Below, one piece after another: positions 25,107 through 32,192 of a stretch of 64,000 nucleotides of DNA (its first letter is position 1; every line of letters starts with the position of its first letter). The DNA lies in the NCBI RefSeq assembly GCF_034929435.1, contig NZ_JAYFUM010000020.1, positions 1-64,000 of the forward strand, read 5' to 3'. This stretch comes from Arcicella rigui. GTDB taxonomy: Bacteria; Bacteroidota; Bacteroidia; Cytophagales; Spirosomataceae. The notes below the pieces were generated by a model. The model searched no databases. It was not told where the DNA came from and worked only from the letters and a program-made list of their open reading frames with translations. A program made the position numbers and the translations under genes.

Positions 25107-25171
25107 ACTCATGGCATGACTAAAGGGATGAATTTGCAATTGACAGATTAGCTGTAAGTCATGCCATGAGT
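25107..25171. repeat. 15-bp inverted repeat downstream of the NLR operon
   Basis: ACTCATGGCATGACT at 25107-25121 is the exact reverse complement of 25157-25171, with a 35-base loop. The arm is itself partly palindromic (CATGGCATG). Confidence 0.7.
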
Positions 25172-25198
25172 AATTTGGGGGGTAATATGGTTTTTATT

Positions 25199-25213
25199 CG
25201 GGTTGGAAACCCG
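25199..25213. repeat. short GTTGGAAAC hairpin
   Basis: CGGGTT-gga-AACCCG, a 6-bp stem, ends two bases before the stop of the effector gene. The same core with changed arms occurs twice at 47720-47773. Confidence 0.55.
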
Positions 25214-25215
25214 AG

Positions 25216-25614
25216 CTACTTAATGATAATACTACTTCCACTGATGCCTTGAATAACTTTATTGTTATTCCCTTGTACATTTGCTGTATAAGTATTTTTA
25301 GTAGTAGTAACAGGCTTCTCAGCTATGATTTTTGCCATTTCTAAAAGCCATTTTTCTGCTGCTGGATTATCTTCTATTTTATCAACGATAAGCCCTTGTA
25401 CTACTCCTTGATTAGTAGGATTATCTGGTTCTTTCTTTAACTCTTGAATGGCAGACTTTTCTGTACCATCTTCTTTTAAAAAGATAGGACGTATCCAATT
25501 GACAGTAGCCTCTGTAAAATCATCAAAAAAGCTTTTTACCGATTGATTTTCTTTCAATTTTCCTGCCAAGTACGTAACGACAGTGGCGATAGCGGTGGTG
25601 GTAATGGGTTCCAT
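25216..25614 (-). CDS. small NLR-linked protein with C-terminal amyloid-like motif, candidate effector
   Basis: A 132-residue protein. Residues 1-100 look helical (MEPITTTAIATVVTYLAGKL, then VKSFFDDFTEATVNWI and AAEKWLLEMAKIIAE). After a Thr-rich linker it ends in GNNNKVIQGISGSSIII (115-131). This tail aligns without gaps to residues 13-29 of the NB-ARC protein encoded just upstream, with 8 of 17 identities. In bacterial amyloid signalling (BASS) pairs, an NLR carries the motif at its N-terminus and a partner gene carries it C-terminal to a helical, HeLo-like (Bell) domain. This gene fits that layout. That the helical part is a Bell domain or membrane-active is inference. Confidence 0.65.
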   Translation of the reverse strand: MEPITTTAIATVVTYLAGKLKENQSVKSFFDDFTEATVNWIRPIFLKEDGTEKSAIQELKKEPDNPTNQGVVQGLIVDKIEDNPAAEKWLLEMAKIIAEKPVTTTKNTYTANVQGNNNKVIQGISGSSIIIK

Positions 25615-25622
25615 ATTTATTA

Positions 25623-25838
25623 TTAGAGTTGCTTTTTACTTTCTTGAATAATATAGTGTAAATTAATCCAGGCAATTTTTGTATAGGGATGTTGTTCACC
25701 TAAATGTTTATAAATTACCCGATAAGCTTTTTCTACCAAAACTATTGCTTCTTTATACTCTCCTAAATCTATAAGAACTCCTGCCAATTGAGAATAGCAA
25801 ACAGCAATATTAGAATGTTCTTCTCCAAAGTTTTTTTT
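25623..25838 (-). pseudogene. out-of-frame 3' end of the NB-ARC/TPR gene
   Basis: Beyond an 8-A run (25831-25838, minus strand) the TPR consensus continues in the next frame: NFGEEHSNIAVCYSQLAGVL, LGEYKEAIVLVEKAY, HLGEQHPYTKIAW, ending QESKKQL and TAA at 25623. One extra A would join it to the upstream frame, keep the 42-residue repeat length exactly and give a protein of 772 residues. The joined stop would lie 8 bases before the effector gene, a normal operon spacing. Confidence 0.8.
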
Positions 25839-27940
25839 ATTGACATCAATGCTTTTTGCAATAAAGCTTTCGCTCCTGCATAATCACCTAAATCTTTAAG
25901 CACTAATGCCAAAGTAGAGTAACGAACTGCCGTGGTCGGATGCTCTTCACCAAAGTTTTTCTCTGCTGAAATCAAGGCTTTTTGTAGTAATATTTTGGCT
26001 TTTTCATACTCCCCTAAATCTATAAGGACGGTTGCCAAATTAGAGTAACTAACTGCCGTGGTCGGATGCTCTTCACCAAAGTTTTTCTCATCAGAAATCA
26101 AGGCTTTTTGTAGTAATATTTTGGCTTTTTCATAGTCCCCTAAATCTTGAAGGACGGTTGCCAAATTAGAGTAACGAACTGCCGTGGTCGGATGCTCTTC
26201 ACCAAAGTTTTTCTCATCAGAAATCAAGGCTTTTTGTAGTAATATTTTGGCATTTTCATACTCGCCTAAATCTTTAAGGACTAATGCTAAATTAGAGTAA
26301 CTAACTGCCGTGGAGGGATGCTCTTCACCAAAGTTTTTCTCTGCTGAAATCAAGGCTTTTTGTAGTAATATTTTGGCTTTTTCATACTCGCCTAAAGCTT
26401 TAAGGACTAATGCCAAATTAGAGTAACGAACAGCCGTGGAGGGATGCTCTTCACCAAAGTTTTTCTCATCAGAAATCAAGGCTTTTTGTAGTAATATTTT
26501 GGCTTTTTCATACTCGCCTAAATCTTTAAGGACTAATGCCAAATTAGAGTAACGAACTGCCGTGGTCGGATGCTCTTCACCAAAGTTTTTCTCATCAGAA
26601 ATCAAGGCTTTTTGTAGTAATATTTTGGCATTTTCATACTCGCCTAAATCTTTAAGGACTAATGCTAAATTATTTTGTAGTACTGAAACTTTAGGCAAAA
26701 GCTCTTTTTCAAAAATACTTTCCAATGCCTTACCAAATTCAACCCACTGAAATTTATCAACAGGATTATCTTTGGTTTGGTCTATTGATAGCTTTTGGGT
26801 TGTATTATCCAATAAAACTTCAACATCACTTATTCCAAGTTCCAATTTTCTACGGCTTACTTCTGCGATAATGATGTGCATTTTGTAGCTATCGGCTTCT
26901 GGGTTTTTCAACAGCCAGCCTTTGGCTACTAAGCTTTCTATACTTTCGGGTAAAAGCTCCGCTTGCTCACTTTCGGGCTTACAAATCAGTTCTTTAATCA
27001 AATCGTAAGCATGAAAATCAGTAGGCAAGCAAGCCATTTGTTTGAGTAGCCAAGCTTCTGCCTCCGTTACATTACTCAAATCAAAAATAGAAGAGAGATA
27101 GGTATATACTTTGTCTATTTCTTTGTTACTGTTATGTTTAATCTTAACTCTTGCCCTAATGTCTTTCTCAATAGCATTTTGTAACGTGGCTATGTCCAAA
27201 CGCTGTAACTGGGCTGTTTTGGCTAAAATCTCAATCGTTAAAGTATGGTAATCAATGGTCCGTAAAAGCGTTTCAATGGCTTTAATATCGGTAATCCTTG
27301 TGCAATGCTTTTGAAATAGCAAAAGGGCTTTGTCTGGTTTGAGAAAACCAAGTTCTTTGCTTTCAAAACCTTCAATGTGTTCACGAGAAGTAACCAATAT
27401 ATGCCAATGGGGTTGCCGAGGGAGTCTATCATAATAGCTGCTCAAAGTAGCATCGGCATTGTCGAGGATAAGTAAATTGGGTTGGGCATCAATCGCCTTT
27501 AAATTGTGTAAGACTTCATGAAAAATATTCGTCACTTCTTTACCTTCGGTTTTAATACCAAAGGTTTTGTCTAATAGCACCGCATTGATAAAATCACTTT
27601 CCAAAGAAGTACCACCCACCGTTATCCACATCAAATGTTGGTATTGTTCGGCGTATTTTGTCAGGTAGGATTGGCTCAAGGTCGTTTTTCCAATACCACC
27701 CAAGCCATTCACCAACACCACTTGCTTGTTTTCAAAAAGTGATTGATGTAGCTCGGCTATTTCCTCCTCACGCCCAATCACATCCTTTAAATTAACGGTA
27801 GGCATCAGTACCGTTAAATCTTTGGGAAGTTTGGGTTTGGTATGATGATGTATGGTAATGGTGGAGCCTCCTCCTACTTTTTGAATAATGATATTATTAT
27901 CACCTTTATTATCAATTTTGTTTTCAGTAGTATTTTCCAT
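25769..27940 (-). CDS. NB-ARC/TPR protein (bacterial NLR) with N-terminal amyloid-like motif; apparent 3' frameshift
   Basis: The open frame codes for 723 residues. A short N-terminal motif, GDNNIIIQKVGGGSTIT (13-29), is followed by an NB-ARC ATPase: Walker A GLGGIGKTT (79-87), Walker B NLLILD (155-160), sensor HILVTSR (180-186), then winged-helix-like sequence. From residue 424 come seven 42-residue TPRs of the NLALVLKDLGEYEKAK...EEHPTTAVRYS type, almost identical to each other; an eighth is found in the next frame after an 8-A run. As written the C-terminus is scrambled for 20 residues. It likely senses a trigger through the TPRs, oligomerises with ATP and nucleates the neighbouring effector. 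Function is inference; domains are clear. Confidence 0.85.
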   Translation of the reverse strand: MENTTENKIDNKGDNNIIIQKVGGGSTITIHHHTKPKLPKDLTVLMPTVNLKDVIGREEEIAELHQSLFENKQVVLVNGLGGIGKTTLSQSYLTKYAEQYQHLMWITVGGTSLESDFINAVLLDKTFGIKTEGKEVTNIFHEVLHNLKAIDAQPNLLILDNADATLSSYYDRLPRQPHWHILVTSREHIEGFESKELGFLKPDKALLLFQKHCTRITDIKAIETLLRTIDYHTLTIEILAKTAQLQRLDIATLQNAIEKDIRARVKIKHNSNKEIDKVYTYLSSIFDLSNVTEAEAWLLKQMACLPTDFHAYDLIKELICKPESEQAELLPESIESLVAKGWLLKNPEADSYKMHIIIAEVSRRKLELGISDVEVLLDNTTQKLSIDQTKDNPVDKFQWVEFGKALESIFEKELLPKVSVLQNNLALVLKDLGEYENAKILLQKALISDEKNFGEEHPTTAVRYSNLALVLKDLGEYEKAKILLQKALISDEKNFGEEHPSTAVRYSNLALVLKALGEYEKAKILLQKALISAEKNFGEEHPSTAVSYSNLALVLKDLGEYENAKILLQKALISDEKNFGEEHPTTAVRYSNLATVLQDLGDYEKAKILLQKALISDEKNFGEEHPTTAVSYSNLATVLIDLGEYEKAKILLQKALISAEKNFGEEHPTTAVRYSTLALVLKDLGDYAGAKALLQKALMSIKKTLEKNILILLFAILNWQEFL
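25835..26671 (-). repeat. 126-bp tandem repeats encoding TPRs
   Basis: Nearly seven units of 126 bases, six of them almost identical at DNA level (shared words such as ATCAAGGCTTTTTGTAGTAATATTTTGG split across units). Low third-position divergence points to recent duplication or gene conversion, so unit number may vary between strains. Confidence 0.9.
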
Positions 27941-28160
27941 AAATGTAAATAGAAAAGGTTGAGTTTATGGCGGAGGATTGCTTATTCAAATGTAGCTTTT
28001 TTGTAGAAAAGATTGGGGTGTTTTGGGGAAATTATTTGTTTGTGTTTTACATTTATAATACGAAGATTTGACATTTGCTGATGCTAATAAGCGACTTTGT
28101 TTTGTTCAGGAAAAGTAACTAATACATTACGTAGAAAATTATAGATAAACCCTTGATACT

Positions 28161-29036
28161 ATGGAAGCATTATACTCAGAAAACTCCATATTTATTCCTT
28201 TAATTTCAGACTATGGATTTAAGGCTACCTTTGGCAATGAAGCTAATACTTTATTTCTAAGACGTGCCTTACAAGCACTTATTAAATCAGAAGTACCAAT
28301 CAAAGAAGTAAAATTTGATAAAAATACTTTCGAGGGAATTACTCAAGATGGAAGAAGTGGTATTTTTGACTTGGCTTGTACAGATGAAAACAATAATCAT
28401 TTCATCGTAGAAATGCAGTATGGTGATGCCCCATATTTTGTGCAACGAATGAAGTTTTACGCATTACATAAATTTAATGCAATGGTAAAGCGAGGTAAAT
28501 TTGACTATGGAACACTGACTAAAATTTTTTGTGTGGCAATTTTAGCAAATAATATTCTTCCTTACAGCAACTATCATACACTTGCAAACCTACGAAATGA
28601 AAGGGCTGAACTTTTTGATGACCAAATGACGTTTATTACCGTAGAATTAGATAAATTTATACTGCAAGAAGCTGATTGTCAAACCGATTTACAAAAACTG
28701 ATATTTACAATGAAAACGATACATACAGTTACACAACCAATACAATTTCCTAAATTTTGGGATGAAGAATGGTTGAAGGTTGCCATTGATGAGTTGGATA
28801 GTCGAAGAATGACACCAGACGAAAAAGCGTCATTAGAGATTTTAATTGCTCGAAATGCTGAATCTGTAAAAGCCGAAAGTAGAAAAATCAAACAGGCAAT
28901 TGTTCAGAAAAATATTGAAACAGTTACTAAAGCCTTATCAAAAGGTCTTGATATTGAAACAATTGCTGACATTGCAGATGTATCTATTGATTTTGTTCGT
29001 TCAATTCAACAACAACTTTTAAAAATTGACCATTAA
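28161..29036 (+). CDS. Rpn-family PD-(D/E)XK nuclease
   Basis: A 291-residue protein of the Rpn / PDDEXK_2 'transposase-like' nuclease family. The N-terminal region IPLISDYGFKATFGNE is typical, and the nuclease core is GRSGIFDLACTDENNNHFIVEMQ, with D70 and E84-x-Q86. A C-terminal region of about 70 residues ends with ALSKGLDIETIADIADVSIDFV, as in related proteins. Rpn proteins promote RecA-independent recombination and some act in phage defence. It is divergent from the NLR operon (220 bases between starts), so they may share a control region. Confidence 0.85.
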   Translation: MEALYSENSIFIPLISDYGFKATFGNEANTLFLRRALQALIKSEVPIKEVKFDKNTFEGITQDGRSGIFDLACTDENNNHFIVEMQYGDAPYFVQRMKFYALHKFNAMVKRGKFDYGTLTKIFCVAILANNILPYSNYHTLANLRNERAELFDDQMTFITVELDKFILQEADCQTDLQKLIFTMKTIHTVTQPIQFPKFWDEEWLKVAIDELDSRRMTPDEKASLEILIARNAESVKAESRKIKQAIVQKNIETVTKALSKGLDIETIADIADVSIDFVRSIQQQLLKIDH

Positions 29037-29077
29037 AGCTTTAATAATCAATCATATAGAATAATTTTCTCAAAATA

Positions 29078-29110
29078 AAAGCCCTCATTACTTTCGTATC
29101 TGAGAGCTTT
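29078..29110 (-). terminator. hairpin downstream of comB
   Basis: AAAGCCCTCA pairs with TGAGAGCTTT with one mismatch around a 13-base loop. It lies 5 bases past the comB stop and also follows the convergent Rpn gene. Confidence 0.55.
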
Positions 29111-29115
29111 TAACC

Positions 29116-29820
29116 TTACATCTTCACCAACATATTGCCACGCATTACGGGCAGAACGTCGTATAAATCTTGCTGTAAGCAATAAGCGATGTCTTTTTGA
29201 ATGCCTAAGCGTTGTAATCTTTTTACGTGCGATGACGACGCTACGAAGGATAATAAATCATGTTTAGCCAACTCGTACTGACGCAATGCCATCAAAGCTG
29301 AGTCGTCGTCCACCATAAATTCTTCCTTCAATCGCTCTACTAAAGCTCCTGCAAAAAGTGTGTCTTCTAAGTTGGGCTTGCCTTTCCAGCCTGCACACAA
29401 TACCAAAATGTCGTATTGTTGGTCTTTTAAATAATTGGCTAAAGCTCCTAAGTTCAAAAAAGCTCCTACCATTACTTTTACGGCTGATTTAGATTTTGTA
29501 ATCGCCAAAGTACCGTTAGTAGTAGTAACACAAACAGTTGCTCCGTTTACCTTTTCGGTCATATAACTGAAAGGTGAATTATCAAAATCAAAGCCTTCTG
29601 GTGTTTTTCCGTCACGCTCTGCTGCCGCTAAGTAACCTTTTCTTTGGTAGCTAAGGCACTCATCAATCGTAGAAACTGGAATGATGGCTTCGACACCATT
29701 GGCAAAAGCGGTAGTCATACAAGAAGTAGCTCTAAAAATATCAACGACTACAACAATTGAGTTTTCAATATTGTATAAGTGTAATAATTCAGGGCTAACA
29801 CAAACGTCTATTTTTTGCAT
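29116..29820 (-). CDS. comB: 2-phosphosulfolactate phosphatase (ComB family)
   Basis: A 234-residue member of the ComB family, which removes phosphate from 2-phosphosulfolactate to give sulfolactate. Family segments are VVVVDIFRATSCMTTAFANGVEAIIPV, AAERDGKTPEGFDFDNSPF, TTTNGTLAI, and VLCAGWKGKPNLEDTLFAGAL. ComB was defined in coenzyme M synthesis in archaea, but homologues are common in bacteria that lack coenzyme M. A sulfonate or sulfonolipid role is possible in Cytophagales but nothing nearby proves it. It follows gcvT by 24 bases and is likely co-transcribed. Confidence 0.85.
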   Translation of the reverse strand: MQKIDVCVSPELLHLYNIENSIVVVVDIFRATSCMTTAFANGVEAIIPVSTIDECLSYQRKGYLAAAERDGKTPEGFDFDNSPFSYMTEKVNGATVCVTTTNGTLAITKSKSAVKVMVGAFLNLGALANYLKDQQYDILVLCAGWKGKPNLEDTLFAGALVERLKEEFMVDDDSALMALRQYELAKHDLLSFVASSSHVKRLQRLGIQKDIAYCLQQDLYDVLPVMRGNMLVKM

Positions 29821-29844
29821 AATTTAAAAGAATCTAATACAAAC

Positions 29845-30945
29845 TTATTGCTTCAAAAAAGGCATTTTGGTAACTACTGCCTTTAAATATTTATTACGGA
29901 TATTAATATACACTTCTGAACCTACATTGGTAAATTCTTTGGTAATATAGCCCATGCCAATGCCTTTGCTCAAGCTTGGCGATTGTGTACCAGAAGTTAC
30001 TTCTCCGATGATATTTCCTGCGGCATCCATGATTTCGTAGTGCTGGCGAGGAATACCTCTGTCTATCATTTCAAAACCTACTAATTTACGAGTTGGGCCA
30101 TTTTCTTTGATTTTTTGGTGAAATTCCGAATTAATAAATTTCTTATTGAATTTAGTAATCCAGCCCAAACCTGCCTCGATAGGCGAAGTAGTATCATCGA
30201 TGTCGTTTCCGTACAAACAGAAGCCCATTTCAGTACGCAAAGTATCTCTTGCTCCCAAACCTACTGGAATGATGTTGAATTCTGCTCCTGCTTCAAAAAT
30301 TGCGTTCCACATCGCTGCGGCATCTTTATTCCAAACATATACTTCAAAACCGCCCGCACCAGTATAACCTGTTGACGAGATTAATACGTCATCAATGCCC
30401 GCTACTGTTCCTGTTTTAAAAGTATAGTAAGCCATTGAATCAAGGTCTAAATCTGTCAATTTCTTTAGTGTATCAATCGCCTTTGGGCCTTGAACAGCAA
30501 AGAGACTTAGTCCATCTGAAATGTTTTTCATTTCTACACCAAACGTATTGTTTTGCTGTAACCAGTTCCAATCTTTTTCAATATTAGAAGCGTTTACTAC
30601 TAAATAATATTCGTTTTCGTTCCAACGATATACCAAAAGGTCATCTACAATTCCTCCTTTGTCATTCGGAAAACAAGAGTACTGTACCTTCCCATCAACT
30701 AATGCCGAAACATCATTTGAAGTAACATATTGCAAAAATTCGGTAGCACGCTCGCCTTTCACCACAAACTCGCCCATGTGCGAAACATCAAAAACGCCTA
30801 CTGAATTACGAACAGCGTGATGTTCTTGAATAAGGTTTGAATACAATACTGGCATTGAATAACCAGCGAAAGGTACCATTTTCGCTCCGAGTGATACGTG
30901 GACATCGTTGAGATGTACGAATTTTAAATTTTCTGTTTGTTCCAT
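29845..30945 (-). CDS. gcvT: glycine cleavage system T protein (aminomethyltransferase)
   Basis: The 366-residue T protein transfers the methylene unit from the aminomethylated H protein to tetrahydrofolate, releasing ammonia. Visible landmarks are the N-terminal AKMVPFAGYSMPVLY, VFDVSHMGEF, the folate-binding segment YYTFKTGTV and STGYTGAGGFEVYV, then GLGARDTLRTEMGFCLYGND, and the C-terminal barrel with GYITKEF. Length and order are standard. Genes for the H and P proteins are not in this window. No glycine riboswitch is visible upstream. Confidence 0.96.
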   Translation of the reverse strand: MEQTENLKFVHLNDVHVSLGAKMVPFAGYSMPVLYSNLIQEHHAVRNSVGVFDVSHMGEFVVKGERATEFLQYVTSNDVSALVDGKVQYSCFPNDKGGIVDDLLVYRWNENEYYLVVNASNIEKDWNWLQQNNTFGVEMKNISDGLSLFAVQGPKAIDTLKKLTDLDLDSMAYYTFKTGTVAGIDDVLISSTGYTGAGGFEVYVWNKDAAAMWNAIFEAGAEFNIIPVGLGARDTLRTEMGFCLYGNDIDDTTSPIEAGLGWITKFNKKFINSEFHQKIKENGPTRKLVGFEMIDRGIPRQHYEIMDAAGNIIGEVTSGTQSPSLSKGIGMGYITKEFTNVGSEVYINIRNKYLKAVVTKMPFLKQ

Positions 30946-31048
30946 TGGATGTTGATTGAAATTGTAAGACTATGGCAAAAAGAGTAATAAAAGTCTATTC
31001 TTTGCCATAAATTTCACAAAAGTAAGCATTATCTTGAGAAGTGTGAAA

Positions 31049-31155
31049 AGCTTTAAGCTGTGAGCGATGAGCTTTGAGCTATCAGCTTTGAGTTATGACA
31101 AAACAAAAAGCTCAAGGCTCACGGCTCATAGCTCAAAGCTGATAGCTCACAGCTA
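31049..31155. repeat. AGCT/GAGC word-repeat hairpin
   Basis: A long imperfect palindrome: left arm AGCTGTGAGCGATGAGCTTT... (31054-31095), right arm ...AAAGCTGATAGCTCACAGCT (31109-31155). It overlaps the stop codon of the downstream-reading M28 gene and probably serves as its terminator. Confidence 0.75.
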
Positions 31156-32160
31156 CTCCTGATATAATACAGTAAGCACAGTTTGCCCAACTGCCTTTAA
31201 AGTATTTTTATCAATCACCGACATATTGTCTTGATGAGTATGGTGATATGCTCCAAAAGTTTTTGGGTCGTTTGGACGCAACTCAATAATGTCAATCATT
31301 TGAATTTTGGCAATATCATTTACAGGAACGTGGTCATCTATCAAACCTCCGCCGTCGGCATCAATAAACAAAGTAGAGTAACCCAAACGGCTGGCAATGT
31401 CCCAAACGTTTCTAACAATCATCGGAGCATATTGCATTGAACTGCCCTCTCTTGGGAAAACCGCCCCTTTTGCTCCAACCATATCTAAATTAATACCATA
31501 ATAAGCGGTATAATTATCTTTATGCTTGTGGCTTGCCCAGTACTGCGAACCCAAACACCAAGAATTTTGTCCGTGTTCTCCTTGGAAATATTCTGGCTCG
31601 CCTACGTCTTCTGAATCAAAAAGGATAAAATCAACACCAACATTCAATTTTTCTTTACCTTGCTGAATACTTCTTGCTAATTCTAACAAAACACCAACGC
31701 CACTTCCGCCATCATTTGCTCCGTCGATTGGTGATTTTTTATTGACAGAATCTTTATCTGCAATCGAGCGAGAATCCCAGTGAGCTGTCAATAAAATTCT
31801 TTTTGTAGCTGTTGGATTGATAGAAGCAATGATATTTTGTGATTTCAACTTCTTTCCGTCGAAAGTTGTAGCTACATAATCTTGCGTAGTTACTTCACAA
31901 CCGAATTGTTTGAATTTTGCTACCAACCAAGCCGCACATTCATCATGTGCTTTGGTATTGGGTACTCTTGGACCAAAACTTACCTGCTTATCAACATAAG
32001 CATAAGCTGAATCTGCATTAAAATTGGGGGCTGGATTAAGAGAGGTACTTTCTGGTGGGGTGCTTTCTGAGCTACTTTTCTGACAAGATTTGAAGTAAAC
32101 AGCTACTCCTGAAAAGATAAAAATTCCTAACAGGAATATCGCAATTCGATTAGATTTCAT
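31153..32160 (-). CDS. M28-family zinc peptidase, glutaminyl-peptide cyclotransferase-like
   Basis: A 335-residue exported protein. The N-terminus MKSNRIAIFLLGIFIFSGVAVYFKSC is a signal or membrane anchor, possibly a lipoprotein signal with C26. Zinc ligands of the M28 fold are in LTAHWDSR, GANDGGSGVGVLLE and DSEDVGEPE. Tryptophan- and aspartate-containing features NSWCLGSQYW, NLDMVGAKGAVF, LIDDHVPVN and YHHTHQDNMSVID match glutaminyl-peptide cyclotransferases better than aminopeptidases. Such enzymes form N-terminal pyroglutamate on exported proteins, known in Bacteroidota. Cyclase rather than peptidase activity is my inference. Confidence 0.8.
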   Translation of the reverse strand: MKSNRIAIFLLGIFIFSGVAVYFKSCQKSSSESTPPESTSLNPAPNFNADSAYAYVDKQVSFGPRVPNTKAHDECAAWLVAKFKQFGCEVTTQDYVATTFDGKKLKSQNIIASINPTATKRILLTAHWDSRSIADKDSVNKKSPIDGANDGGSGVGVLLELARSIQQGKEKLNVGVDFILFDSEDVGEPEYFQGEHGQNSWCLGSQYWASHKHKDNYTAYYGINLDMVGAKGAVFPREGSSMQYAPMIVRNVWDIASRLGYSTLFIDADGGGLIDDHVPVNDIAKIQMIDIIELRPNDPKTFGAYHHTHQDNMSVIDKNTLKAVGQTVLTVLYQE

Positions 32161-32192
32161 TGTATAGTTTCGTAAAATTTCGTTGTAAAAGA

